Both the position numbers and the translations under genes were made by a program. A DNA stretch of 64,000 bases from Sphingobacterium sp. N143 (GTDB taxonomy: Bacteria; Bacteroidota; Bacteroidia; Sphingobacteriales; Sphingobacteriaceae), in the NCBI RefSeq assembly GCF_030325625.1, contig NZ_JACAIS010000011.1:1-64000 (forward strand). The letters run 5' to 3'. Positions 1-9,152 of the stretch are shown here, piece after piece. Every line of letters starts with the position of its first letter. Position 1 is the first letter of the stretch. Below the pieces are notes generated by a model. It saw only the letters and a list, made by a program, of their open reading frames with translations. It made no database searches and was not told where the DNA came from.

Positions 1-58
1 CTCCTCACGGGAGTAACCAACAAGCTCGCGCTTCTCGGCAGGCCCTAGAGCTTTTTTT
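1..58 (-). CDS. IS3-family transposase OrfB, N-terminal fragment only
   Basis: Reading the minus strand in the -1 frame from the slippery site gives KKALGPAEKRELVGYSREE, the typical opening of an IS3 OrfB (rve/DDE integrase subunit). The rest lies beyond position 1, so the DDE catalytic domain cannot be seen. OrfB is expected to be made as an OrfAB fusion by ribosomal frameshifting rather than from its own start. Confidence 0.75.
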
Positions 59-311
59 CGATGACATCTTTTAAAACGGTAATATGCAGAGCTTGTTCGG
101 CAACTATCTTTTTATATTGGGCCAGCTCGCGCTCCATATCCTTCATCTGTTTGAGCTGAGATGCCTCCATACCGGAGTATTTACTTTTCCACGAATAGAA
201 TGTTCCCTGACTGATTCCATGCTCACGGCAGATATCCGATACCGATTGCCCTGACTCCTGGAATGATAAGATCTTGATGATCTGTGACTCGCTGAATTTG
301 CTTTTTTTCAT
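45..311 (-). CDS. IS3-family transposase OrfA (DNA-binding subunit)
   Basis: An 88-residue protein of the IS3 OrfA type. Residues 1-50 form an HTH_Tnp_1 helix-turn-helix, including the segment SVSDICREHGISQGTFYSWK, which binds the IS terminal repeats. Residues 55-85 form a leucine-zipper-like coiled coil used for multimerisation. The length is normal for a complete OrfA. It ends at a TAG just after a slippery A AAA AAG heptamer, and the -1 frame continues into OrfB. OrfA alone normally regulates transposition, while the OrfAB fusion is the transposase. It starts at an ATG and has no neighbour reading in the same direction in the next 500 bases. Confidence 0.92.
   Translation of the reverse strand: MKKSKFSESQIIKILSFQESGQSVSDICREHGISQGTFYSWKSKYSGMEASQLKQMKDMERELAQYKKIVAEQALHITVLKDVIEKKL
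51..57 (-). promoter_or_regulatory. Programmed -1 ribosomal frameshift site of the IS
   Basis: On the minus strand the sequence GAAAAAAAGCTCTAG contains the heptamer A AAA AAG placed two codons before the OrfA stop codon. This is the classic IS3-family slippery sequence. Slipping back one base opens the OrfB frame. The motif and the two frames are seen directly; that it functions is inferred from the family. Confidence 0.8.
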
Positions 312-368
312 TGTCCCTAATTTATAAAACTACATTAATAATCGTAGCTATTTTTAGGGGAGATTACA

Positions 369-841
369 GATCCTCGACTTCAATTTTTCATTTTCAGGCT
401 GGTCAACAACGTTTTTTTTGGCTTCCTTTTTCTCTCCATCACAATAAATTTAATTTATTCCTAATTCAATCTATAGAGATTTAAATGACATGTGGTCTCT
501 AACATGAACTAATCTTTAATAAGAAATGGTTTGGTTTAATTTTAGAAATGCCATTCTCTTTAAATTTTTATGGGGTCTTTTTTCTCTAATCATCAATCAG
601 ATAAAGAATAATAAACTTTAACTGGCAACCAACAATAGATTTTTTTATAGACTAACAGTCACCCTATTGTCGCACATACTAATTTAGTTTGCATTATATA
701 AAATACTTACAATAACGTCTTTTTTGTGTAAGTTTGAAGTATAACCATACGAAAGAGATAACGATATAGTAACTTTCGTTTAATAAACAATTAAACTTAG
801 GACCCTTATTTTAGGATTTAATATTTGATCATTTTGCTACT
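369..841. other. Long AT-rich intergenic region upstream of the sigma factor gene
   Basis: About 470 bases with no credible gene between the IS end and the ECF sigma gene. The only signal seen is a TAnnTTTG promoter-like box at 729-736. A 31-codon open stretch on the minus strand (354-449) crosses the IS end but has no start codon. The length may reflect a locus partly replaced by the insertion. Confidence 0.5.
729..736 (+). promoter_or_regulatory. Candidate Bacteroidota -7 box upstream of the ECF sigma gene
   Basis: TAAGTTTG matches the Bacteroidota -7 consensus TAnnTTTG. No TTTG lies at the right distance upstream, so the -33 part is not convincing. If used, it would give a leader of about 100 nt before the ATG at 842. 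Confidence 0.35.
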
Positions 842-1426
842 ATGAAAGGTGAAGACATTATATGGACCTCTGATGATTTCAAAAGATTTCAGGCAGGCGA
901 CTGTATTTTGTTCAAAAGAGTCTATAATCACTTCCAAAGTGCTATTTTAGTAAAAGCTATGCGATTTTGTAGTCAAGTAGAAGATGCTGAAGAGATCGTT
1001 CAGGAAACCTTTATCCGTCTTTACCAACATCGCCTTTCCATTGGTGAACCAGCAGCTATTTACCCATTTCTATTTACTGTTTCTAAACGCCTTTCCATTA
1101 CTTTTTTTAGAAAAAGGGTAGTCAAAGCGAAATATCTCGAAAGTTTGGGGAAGAACTGGACAGAGCTATCGATGGCTTTTCAGGATCAAATGGAAAGTCA
1201 CGACATACACAGGTTGATCCTTGAAATATTGGATGAACTGCCTGCTCAGCAAAAGCTTATTTTCATCAAGAATAAACTTGAAGACCAATCTTATCAAGAG
1301 ATCTCCGATCAATATGGCATTAAGAGAAATACCGTGCGAAACCATATAGCCTTAGCAAGTAAATTTGTACGCTTTAGATTAGGAAAACTGTTATTATTTA
1401 TGTTTTTTATAAAAACTTTATTTTGA
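842..1426 (+). CDS. RNA polymerase ECF sigma factor (FecI-like)
   Basis: A 194-residue sigma-70 family protein with region 2 at about residues 22-90 (core-polymerase and -10 recognition, including VEDAEEIVQETFIRLYQ) and region 4 at about 128-177, a helix-turn-helix with SYQEISDQYGIKRNTVRNH for -35 binding. The C-terminus ends in an unusual short hydrophobic tail (LLLFMFFIKTLF). It is followed after 50 bases by a FecR-type anti-sigma gene and then SusC/SusD. This is the standard Bacteroidota arrangement, in which an occupied SusC signals through FecR to release the sigma factor and induce its own uptake locus. The ATG at 842 gives a full-length family member. Confidence 0.93.
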   Translation: MKGEDIIWTSDDFKRFQAGDCILFKRVYNHFQSAILVKAMRFCSQVEDAEEIVQETFIRLYQHRLSIGEPAAIYPFLFTVSKRLSITFFRKRVVKAKYLESLGKNWTELSMAFQDQMESHDIHRLILEILDELPAQQKLIFIKNKLEDQSYQEISDQYGIKRNTVRNHIALASKFVRFRLGKLLLFMFFIKTLF

Positions 1427-1476
1427 TTGGTACTTTCACCTGACTTCAGCGTGTACACTATTAGAAGCGCGCAAGT

Positions 1477-2667
1477 ATGGAAGATAAAGCTCGATTAAAA
1501 TATCTAATCAAACGATTTAACGAAGGCAACTGCACTGCAGAAGAACTGGAACAATTAAATAGATTCTTGGAATCTTCAGACTATGTATCCCAATTTGACG
1601 CTATATGGGACACAGAAGATCATGAGTCCGTGTTGTCCCAGCCACAAACTGCAAGCCGCCGTTTTGAGGCAGTTATCGCTGATACTCAAGAAAAAGGAAA
1701 GATACGCTTCATATGGCGTAGAAATTCATTGAGAGCAATGGTAGCTGTGGCATGCCTACTTTTAATTTTGGGTGTATACCTGCTTTTGATACAACAGCAA
1801 ACAACTGTTATCGCAACAAGGCCATCTTCAAATCCAACAGCCATTCTTCCTGGCCAGGAAAAAGCTAAAATCTTCTTTGACGATGGCCAGTCTATTGATT
1901 TAGAATCCTTACAAACAGATCATGTGGTACAGGTGGGAAAAATTGGTATCATAAAAAGAAAAAATGGGTCGATATCGTATATCAATACAGCCTCTGCCTC
2001 CAGTTTAGGGACTACTGTGTACAATAAAATAATCACCCCGCGTGCTGGCGAATATCATCTCATACTGCCAGATGGAACACAAGTATGGTTAAATGCCATG
2101 ACAACCTTGCGGTATCCCATATCATTTGATGCAAAAGAAAGAGTTGTGGAATTGGATGGTGAGGCTTATTTTAAAGTCAGCAAGCAACAATACCAAGGAA
2201 AGCATATTCCTTTCATCGTAAATACCGGCAACCAACAATTGGTGGTGCTCGGAACAGAATTTAATATCAACAGTTATACGAAGCAGATCCAAACTACATT
2301 AGTAGAGGGAAGTGTAAGCCTCACAAACAGAAAATCTGGAGATACCCCTTTGGTGATGAAACCAAATCAAATGGCACAGATGGACACCGGCAGCGGCGAT
2401 TTTGTCCTCAATATGGTTGATCCATTCTATATCATTGCTTGGAAAAAAGGGCAATTTGCATTTGATGACAAGCCTCTAAACGAAGTCATGGAATCTATCG
2501 GCAGATGGTACAATGTAGATATCTCTTATCGCACGGATATCAGCAACATCCGCTTTTCCGGAACAGTCTCCAAATTTGAACAGCTTGACAAACTGCTTAA
2601 ATTTCTTGAATTATCAGGCGACGTACACTTTAAAATTACAGAAAGGAGGGTGATCGTGATGAAATAG
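1477..2667 (+). CDS. FecR-family anti-sigma factor with DUF4974
   Basis: A 396-residue single-pass inner-membrane regulator. The cytoplasmic N-terminus (residues 1-85) carries the DUF4880-like segment FNEGNCTAEELEQLNRFLES, which should bind the sigma factor. One membrane span lies at about 86-107. The periplasmic part holds the FecR domain (about 185-285, with AGEYHLILPDGTQVWLNA) and the C-terminal DUF4974 domain (about 325-395) that contacts the STN domain of the receptor. It lies between its cognate sigma gene and SusC, and the three are probably one signalling unit. The ATG start is well placed and the length is normal. Confidence 0.94.
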   Translation: MEDKARLKYLIKRFNEGNCTAEELEQLNRFLESSDYVSQFDAIWDTEDHESVLSQPQTASRRFEAVIADTQEKGKIRFIWRRNSLRAMVAVACLLLILGVYLLLIQQQTTVIATRPSSNPTAILPGQEKAKIFFDDGQSIDLESLQTDHVVQVGKIGIIKRKNGSISYINTASASSLGTTVYNKIITPRAGEYHLILPDGTQVWLNAMTTLRYPISFDAKERVVELDGEAYFKVSKQQYQGKHIPFIVNTGNQQLVVLGTEFNINSYTKQIQTTLVEGSVSLTNRKSGDTPLVMKPNQMAQMDTGSGDFVLNMVDPFYIIAWKKGQFAFDDKPLNEVMESIGRWYNVDISYRTDISNIRFSGTVSKFEQLDKLLKFLELSGDVHFKITERRVIVMK

Positions 2668-2783
2668 TTTTGTGCTCTATCGCTATACATGAAATCAGGA
2701 GCGCTGGTCCCGCCCCTGATCCATTGTCTTGCGACAAACGATTGCATTTAAATCCATTGTAAAATTTAAACAACCAATTACAA

Positions 2784-5700
2784 ATGTATAAAAAATTTCA
2801 ACGCTATCCTTTATGTGGAAAAGGATATGCTTACGCTTTTAAATCAATTTCCATGAAATTGTCATTGGCTATACCGCTTCTATTTGTAGCTTCATTGCAA
2901 GCTAAAACCAACACGTTCGGGCAAAGTATTACCTTGAATAGAAAAAATGTCAAACTTCAAGTCGTATTGAAGGAATTCCAGAAACAGAGTGGTTATAGTA
3001 TCCTCTATAACTCAGCTCTGATACCTTCAAAAAAAATCGATGTTCATCTTGCCAACGAGAAAATTGACCTAGCGCTTCATAAAGTGCTGTCTTCATTTAA
3101 TCTAAGCTTTAATGTTGTGGACAACAATATCATTCTTATACCTGGCAAACCAAAAGAAAGGGCTGTTGAATTTGAGGTTGAGGTAGACCAACTTCAACAG
3201 AAAAAGCAGGTCTCCGGAACTATTGTAGACGATAAAAATATGCCATTGACGCGCGTTTCCATCACAGAAAAAGGTACCGGCAACCAAGCGGTATCGGACG
3301 ACAAGGGCTTCTTCGAGATTAAACTCATTGGCAATAAAGCAATACTGGTCTTTTCCGTGATCGGTTTTGAACATCAGGAAGTATATGCAGATACGGGAAA
3401 GCCGATGAAAATACAACTATTTCCTACACTGACGGCAATAGATGAGGTGGTCGTGGTAGGTTATGGCCAGCAAAAAAAGGCTAATCTTACCGGTGCTGTA
3501 GATAAGATTTCTTCGGACAGGTTGGAACGATTCAAAACAACAAATCTTGGTGAATCTCTTGCTGGACAGGTACCCAACCTCAATATTAATTTCAGTGATG
3601 GGAAACCCGGCCGTGGAGCATCCTTCAATATTAGAGGGACAACATCAATTAATGGTGGTTCACCCTTAGTATTATTGGATGGAGTACCAATTTCCTCTTT
3701 TGAACTCAATAATATCAGTCCTCAAACCATTGATAATATTTCCTTTCTGAAGGACGCGTCATCTGCTGCAATTTATGGAGCAAGGGCCGCGTACGGTGTA
3801 ATTCTCGTCACCACTAAAGAAGGAAAAGAAGGTAAAACTGAAGTCAACTACAACAACAACTTCAAATGGGGAAAAGCTACTAAGATTCCTAAAGTATATA
3901 CAGGAACAGATTACCTGGAAATCCAGGAGAAGGAGTTCAACGCTAACATAGGACAAACTTACTATACCTCGCCGCAGGTACAATATCCCTATGATGTTAC
4001 CAATGATCCATCGTTGCCTTTATATGATTTGCAGACCATAGGCGGAAAGGCCACTCTTCTGCTTGGAGGTCCTGTAATCAATTATTATGATGAATGGTTT
4101 AAGGACTATAGTCCCAGTCAAAACCACAATTTAAGTATCCGTGGTGGCGGTACCAAACTGAAGTTTTACCTCTCCGGAGACTATAACAAACAAGAAGGCA
4201 GTTTAAAGTTTAAACCGGATCAAATCAATCGTTACAACCTTCGCAACAATAATACCTTTGCTATTTCAGACAAGGTGAGTATTTTTACAAAATCATCGTT
4301 GACCATCCGCAATGACAATGTACCCAATACTTATCTATATGGTTTTAGTTCTAATCCCTGGCGTTTTATCGACAATACCAATCCACTGCTACCCGAAACG
4401 ATAATGGTGGATGGCAAAGCAGTACCCACAGATATTGGCTTCTACAGGAAGTTTATCGAAAGCCAATCGGATGATCACCTCAACACCAAAAGCTTTTTGA
4501 ATTCGATTGGTGGCGATGCCAAGCTATTGAATGATGACCTAAAATTACATGCCGACTTTTCTTACCTATATTACCAATGGTATCGAAATAGATGGTGGGA
4601 CAATACCGGTCCCTATTTATCGCACTCATTCAATAATAGAAATGTTGTACTGGCATCGTATGCGGATGCCGGTCCACCAAAGGTATATAAAAGCAATACA
4701 CAGAGCGACCTGTATAATATCAATGCCTACGCCAATTACCAAAAATCATTAGGAAAACATAAAATCGATTTAACTTCCGGTATGACCTTTGAATCCTACC
4801 GGTATCATTATGAAACGGTAGAACACCAAAACCCTATTGTTGGTCTTGATGAGCATGCGATTAATCTTGCAACGGGGTTATTTCAGGGTAGCGATGATGA
4901 TGACAAATATGCCAACAGAAGCTTCTTTCTAAGGGCCAATTATAATTTCAATGAGAAGTACCTTTTAGAAATAAACGGCATGCACAATACAACTTCAAAA
5001 TTTAGAAAAGAAAAAAGAGGTGCATTTTTCGGTTCCATTTCGGGTGGATGGCGTATATCCGAAGAACCATTCTTCCTGCCACTGAAAAATACCGTCAACA
5101 ACTTAAAAATTCGCGGTTCGTTTGGATCCCTTGGTAATCAGAATATTGGTTCTTTTGACTATCTATCGATCATGAGCATGACCCGATCTCCCTTTTTGCT
5201 TGATGGAGAACAATATACTTACACTTCAGTACCGGCGCCAAAATCCGAGAATTTTACTTGGGAAACAAGCAAAAGTGTCGATGTGGGAATGGATGCCAGT
5301 TTTTTTAACAACAGACTTGAACTTGTGGCCGACTGGTACCAACGAAATACCAATAACATGCTTGCTCCTTACCATTCACTCCCATCCGTCTTTGGAGCCA
5401 CCGTACCTAAAGAAAACATAGCTTCCTTACGCAACCGTGGCTGGGAACTCAGTCTTGCTTGGAATGACAAAATCGGAATCACTGACCCCGTCGAATATGG
5501 CATCAGATTTAATATTTCGGATTACAGAGCTTTTATTACTGATTATTATAATCCCACCAATTACCTAGGGGACCTTTATATCGGAAAGGAAATGGGCGAA
5601 ATCTGGGGATTGAATACGTTAGGATTCTTCCAGAGTGATGAAGAGGCAAAGAACTCTCCAATCTTAAAGACCAACAGCTATAAGCAGTTTGTATCCAAAG

Positions 5701-6326
5701 GAACAATTAGATTTGAAGATAGTAATCAGGATGGAGAGATTAGCAAGGGAGCGTGGACATTGGATGACCATGGAGATTATAGAATTATCGGAAACTCTAC
5801 TCCTCGCTATCAATATGGTATCAACTTAAATGCTAGGTACCATGGTTTTGATATAGCGGCATTTTTCAAAGGTGTGGGAAAACGTGACATCTACCCAAGT
5901 GCCGAAACAGCAAATTTTTGGAGTTCATACAACCGTAAATATCAGGTACTCTTGGAGCATGTTGTTAATGACCGGTGGACAGAAGACAATCCCAACGCTT
6001 ACTTTCCAAAACCTCAAGGTTATATTGCACTTGGGGAAAATGATCTAGGGGTGGCACAGACGCGCTATCTTCAAAATGCAGCTTTTTTACGGCTAAGCAA
6101 CTTGATTATAGGTTATACTTTTCCAAAAAGAACGTTTAACAATAAGATCAATAATTTACGTGTATACCTAGCGGGGACTAATCTACTGGAATGGACCAAG
6201 TTACACGATACACTTGACCCCGAAGGCTTGGAAAAAGATCCAGATGCAAATGCTGCCAGTGTTGGGATGGGAACAGCCTACCCCATCCAGAGAACCTTCT
6301 CATTTGGTATTGAACTTGGCTTTTAA
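2784..6326 (+). CDS. SusC/RagA-type TonB-linked outer-membrane transporter with STN signalling domain
   Basis: An 1180-residue outer-membrane receptor. A long Bacteroidota-type leader with a hydrophobic core (about residues 25-45) is followed by an STN (secretin/TonB N-terminal) domain (about 55-105), which passes the ligand signal to FecR. Next come a carboxypeptidase-regulatory-like domain (about 143-220), a TonB-box-like DEVVVVGYG, the plug domain (about 230-350, with NIRGTTSINGGSPLVLLDG) and a 22-strand-type beta barrel to the C-terminus, ending in aromatic and hydrophobic residues. SusC with SusD imports oligomeric nutrients across the outer membrane. The STN domain ties it to the sigma/FecR pair just upstream. 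The substrate cannot be read from sequence. Confidence 0.96.
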   Translation: MYKKFQRYPLCGKGYAYAFKSISMKLSLAIPLLFVASLQAKTNTFGQSITLNRKNVKLQVVLKEFQKQSGYSILYNSALIPSKKIDVHLANEKIDLALHKVLSSFNLSFNVVDNNIILIPGKPKERAVEFEVEVDQLQQKKQVSGTIVDDKNMPLTRVSITEKGTGNQAVSDDKGFFEIKLIGNKAILVFSVIGFEHQEVYADTGKPMKIQLFPTLTAIDEVVVVGYGQQKKANLTGAVDKISSDRLERFKTTNLGESLAGQVPNLNINFSDGKPGRGASFNIRGTTSINGGSPLVLLDGVPISSFELNNISPQTIDNISFLKDASSAAIYGARAAYGVILVTTKEGKEGKTEVNYNNNFKWGKATKIPKVYTGTDYLEIQEKEFNANIGQTYYTSPQVQYPYDVTNDPSLPLYDLQTIGGKATLLLGGPVINYYDEWFKDYSPSQNHNLSIRGGGTKLKFYLSGDYNKQEGSLKFKPDQINRYNLRNNNTFAISDKVSIFTKSSLTIRNDNVPNTYLYGFSSNPWRFIDNTNPLLPETIMVDGKAVPTDIGFYRKFIESQSDDHLNTKSFLNSIGGDAKLLNDDLKLHADFSYLYYQWYRNRWWDNTGPYLSHSFNNRNVVLASYADAGPPKVYKSNTQSDLYNINAYANYQKSLGKHKIDLTSGMTFESYRYHYETVEHQNPIVGLDEHAINLATGLFQGSDDDDKYANRSFFLRANYNFNEKYLLEINGMHNTTSKFRKEKRGAFFGSISGGWRISEEPFFLPLKNTVNNLKIRGSFGSLGNQNIGSFDYLSIMSMTRSPFLLDGEQYTYTSVPAPKSENFTWETSKSVDVGMDASFFNNRLELVADWYQRNTNNMLAPYHSLPSVFGATVPKENIASLRNRGWELSLAWNDKIGITDPVEYGIRFNISDYRAFITDYYNPTNYLGDLYIGKEMGEIWGLNTLGFFQSDEEAKNSPILKTNSYKQFVSKGTIRFEDSNQDGEISKGAWTLDDHGDYRIIGNSTPRYQYGINLNARYHGFDIAAFFKGVGKRDIYPSAETANFWSSYNRKYQVLLEHVVNDRWTEDNPNAYFPKPQGYIALGENDLGVAQTRYLQNAAFLRLSNLIIGYTFPKRTFNNKINNLRVYLAGTNLLEWTKLHDTLDPEGLEKDPDANAASVGMGTAYPIQRTFSFGIELGF

Positions 6327-6339
6327 TTCTATCATACTC

Positions 6340-8097
6340 ATGAAAAAAATCACATATTATTCGATTTATAGCATCATATTCCTTCTGACAACGGCCTGTA
6401 GTAAGGAATTTGATTTACGCCCAGAAACACAAGTGGCAGAGTCGCCGTCTCTTTATAAAACGGATGCCGGACTGGAAACATTTGCTAATGGATTTTATAA
6501 TAATCTGGATCCAAATGTCATTAAAGATGACAAATATAGTGACAATATGGAGCATATAACAACACCCCCAGCAATGAGATCCTCAAACTACACAGTCCCA
6601 ACCGCCTTGGGTAGTGGAGGTTGGAGCTGGTCCCAATTAAGAAATATTAACTACTTTATCCAAAACGTCAATGCATATACTGAGGACCAGGAACTTAAAA
6701 GAAAGTATCTGGCAATAGCTCGCATATTCAGAGCACAGTTTTACTTCCAGAAAGTAAAGACTTTCGGCGATGTCCCCTGGTATTCCAGTCCGCTAAAAAC
6801 AAGCGATACGGAAGAGCTTTATAAGGGACGGGACGCAAGAATACTGGTCATGGACAGTGTTCTCAGTGATCTTGATTTTGCCATCGAACATCTTCCCGCA
6901 GAAAAAAGTAAAAACAGAATGACCAAATGGACAGCACTTGCATTAAAATCAAGAATCGCCCTTTTTGAAGGAACATATCGAAAATATCATACAGAAGCCA
7001 AACTACCAAATGCGGAATCTTGGCTCGCCTCATCGATCAGTGCCTCCAAAGAGCTTATCGATGGAAAGGTATATAGTCTATACACGACAGGGCTTGCAGA
7101 TAAAGATTATGCGGCTCTCTTCCAAGCTGCTTCAGCAAACCCAAATGAAGTTATTTTAGCTCGTTCATCTACAGAAAATTTCATCTATTATACCCCAGAG
7201 TTCACCTCAACTTCAAATGGTAATTTTGGCGCCACTTTTTCTTTATTGTCAGATTATCCTAACCTCGATGGCCGGTCTTATTTTGAAACTAATAATGGCG
7301 ATATCTTCAAAAAGACCTATTACGAAGAGTTCCAAAACAGAGATTTCAGGATGAAGCAAAGTATCGTCCATCCAGGTTATATCAGAATCGGCACTTCAAA
7401 TATTGCTGTCAATGATTTCGCTGAAAACCGCACCGGTTATCAGGTGACAAAACGGGTTGGCACACCCATGGAGGATCAGGGCAGTGACCACCGCGATGTC
7501 ATCCTTATTCGTTATTCCGAAATTTTGTTAAACTATGCCGAGGCACGAGCTATATTGAATAAGCTGACACAGGAAGACCTAGACCTCACCATCAATGCTT
7601 TGCGTCAACGTGCAGGAATAAATAACAAATTGATTCTACCATTAAAGACTGACGCTAATCAGCTTTCACGCTATAAAAGGACACAAGATGCCAATGTGCT
7701 GGAAATATGTCGTGAAAGACGCATAGAATTGGCATTTGAGGGATTCAGAAAAGATGATCTAATTCGCTGGAACGAAGGTCATTTATTCAGGTCGGATTAC
7801 CATGGAATCTATATAAAGGGCTATAACGAATATATTGATTTGGATCATGATGGTAAATTTGATCTCTATGTCATGCGCCCAACAGATACTCCCCCTACAG
7901 ATAAAATCACAGGAGTACAATATTTCAAGCTATCTAATGTTAATGGCCTAAGTGACGGTAACTCAGGCCGTATTATGCCTTATAGCTTGGCCCGTAAACC
8001 ATTTCAATCTTGGGAATATCTAAGCCCTATTCCATTGGAAGAACTCACATTGAACAATAATTTAAAACAAAATGAAGGATGGAACCAAGTAAAATAA
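6340..8097 (+). CDS. SusD/RagB-family nutrient-binding outer-membrane lipoprotein
   Basis: A 585-residue lipoprotein. The signal peptide ends in the lipobox LTTAC, so Cys about 20 is lipidated. The rest has the SusD-like N-terminal TPR region and the RagB/SusD C-terminal domain, with family motifs such as VILIRYSEILLNYAEARA and CRERRIELAFEGFRKDDLIRW. It sits as a lid on the SusC barrel and binds the ligand. The open frame continues upstream into susC, but the ATG at 6340, 13 bases after the susC stop, gives a clean signal peptide and is chosen. The next gene overlaps its 3' end by 19 bases, so the two are co-translated. Confidence 0.96.
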   Translation: MKKITYYSIYSIIFLLTTACSKEFDLRPETQVAESPSLYKTDAGLETFANGFYNNLDPNVIKDDKYSDNMEHITTPPAMRSSNYTVPTALGSGGWSWSQLRNINYFIQNVNAYTEDQELKRKYLAIARIFRAQFYFQKVKTFGDVPWYSSPLKTSDTEELYKGRDARILVMDSVLSDLDFAIEHLPAEKSKNRMTKWTALALKSRIALFEGTYRKYHTEAKLPNAESWLASSISASKELIDGKVYSLYTTGLADKDYAALFQAASANPNEVILARSSTENFIYYTPEFTSTSNGNFGATFSLLSDYPNLDGRSYFETNNGDIFKKTYYEEFQNRDFRMKQSIVHPGYIRIGTSNIAVNDFAENRTGYQVTKRVGTPMEDQGSDHRDVILIRYSEILLNYAEARAILNKLTQEDLDLTINALRQRAGINNKLILPLKTDANQLSRYKRTQDANVLEICRERRIELAFEGFRKDDLIRWNEGHLFRSDYHGIYIKGYNEYIDLDHDGKFDLYVMRPTDTPPTDKITGVQYFKLSNVNGLSDGNSGRIMPYSLARKPFQSWEYLSPIPLEELTLNNNLKQNEGWNQVK

Positions 8098-8981
8098 TTC
8101 AGCTAATCTCGTTATGGATTGCCATCGCCCTTCCATTTATAGGTAATAGTCAAATCCTATCTCAAATCCCCAAAGGTTATTGGGTGGTCTGTGGTGATGA
8201 CAAGGTACTCGTTATTAATCCAGCAATAGGCTCAGACAGTTCTGCTATCATCTGGAAATGGCAATTCAAGGAAAGTGCCAACCAATTGCCTAAGGAATAT
8301 GGCGATTATTTTAAATCTCTGGATGACTGCAAACCCGTATTAGATAATAAAAAGATCTTGATCACCTCTTCGACCGGAGCAACCTGTTTATTAAATATCG
8401 CCAATAAACAAATTGAATTTTATGCTAAAACGCCAATGGCACACTCTGCAGATTTATTGCCCGGAAATTTAGTGGCCGTTGCCAATTCCACACATCCTAA
8501 AGGAAATTCTCTGGAACTTTATCGTCTGGACCAAATGGACAAAGTGATATACAGCGATTCTCTTTACTCGGGCCATGGTGTGGTATGGAATGATAAGTTA
8601 CAACAGTTGTTCGTATTAGGTTACACAGACCTTCGCACTTATCAGCTAACAACAGATAAAAACGCATTAAAGCTCCTCAATACCATTATCATCCCTGGTG
8701 AAGGGGGGCATGACCTTTCCTATGTGGATAATGACCGTTTATTGGTTTCTTATAGTGAAGGTATAGCTGTCTATTCTATAAAGAGTAAAAAATTTGAACA
8801 ATTTCCTCCTTTAAAAGATATACATCATATAAAATCAGTCAACTGGAATCCAATATCAGATCAGCTAGTCTACACGAAAGCGGAAGAAAGTTGGTGGACT
8901 TACCATATTTACGGAATCAATCCGAGGCAAAAAGTTCATATACCCACTGTAAAACTTTATAAGGTACGGGTTGCCCATTAG
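8079..8981 (+). CDS. DUF6528 family secreted protein, probable beta-propeller
   Basis: A 300-residue protein with an N-terminal signal sequence (hydrophobic core about residues 7-22). Its body is of the DUF6528 type, marked by GYWVVCGDDKVLVINP and short repeated beta-rich units suggesting a WD40/propeller-like fold. Its start overlaps the susD 3' end by 19 bases and no later ATG fits a signal peptide, so the overlapping start is kept. Close coupling to SusC/SusD suggests that it handles or binds the same imported compound. No catalytic motif was recognised, and the biochemical role is unknown. Confidence 0.8.
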   Translation: MEPSKIIQLISLWIAIALPFIGNSQILSQIPKGYWVVCGDDKVLVINPAIGSDSSAIIWKWQFKESANQLPKEYGDYFKSLDDCKPVLDNKKILITSSTGATCLLNIANKQIEFYAKTPMAHSADLLPGNLVAVANSTHPKGNSLELYRLDQMDKVIYSDSLYSGHGVVWNDKLQQLFVLGYTDLRTYQLTTDKNALKLLNTIIIPGEGGHDLSYVDNDRLLVSYSEGIAVYSIKSKKFEQFPPLKDIHHIKSVNWNPISDQLVYTKAEESWWTYHIYGINPRQKVHIPTVKLYKVRVAH

Positions 8982-9050
8982 ACGTTGCGTCCTACTTGAT
9001 TTACACCGAGGTGACATTTTATCCTAATCCAAGGTGTACCACTAAAATAA

Positions 9051-9088
9051 ACACTACGTCTACTACCTAAACCAAGTAGACGTAGTGT
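9051..9088. terminator. Perfect 14-bp hairpin between convergent genes
   Basis: ACACTACGTCTACT at 9051-9064 and its exact complement at 9075-9088 enclose a 10-base loop. It lies between the DUF6528 gene (plus) and the DoxX-like gene (minus), so it could end transcription from both sides. The T-run is weak, so another structured role is possible. Confidence 0.5.
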
Positions 9089-9152
9089 AAAACTAATATT
9101 ACCTAGACCAGAAATGCCTTTAGCATGAGACTCGCTGTCTACAAACACTTGA

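Larger units (their letters stand above)
1..368 (-). mobile_element. IS3-family insertion sequence, partial (one end only)
   Basis: An IS3-type orfA (45-311) and the beginning of orfB (running off position 1) lie on the minus strand, so the element continues outside the window. Upstream of orfA the minus strand has an AT-rich non-coding stretch ending near position 368, where the outward end begins TGTAATCTCCCC. The TG start and the short distance to orfA fit an IS3 terminal inverted repeat. The exact end and any target duplication cannot be fixed, because the other end is not visible. The coding part is certain; the outer boundary is inferred. Confidence 0.75.

Noticed and set aside
354..449. 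31-codon open stretch on the minus strand crossing the IS end
   Set aside because: It has no start codon and stops within the IS; it may be the edge of a disrupted gene, but nothing supports translation.
6214..6339. Extension of susD upstream into susC
   Set aside because: The lipoprotein signal peptide begins at the ATG at 6340; the upstream part is the other frame of susC.
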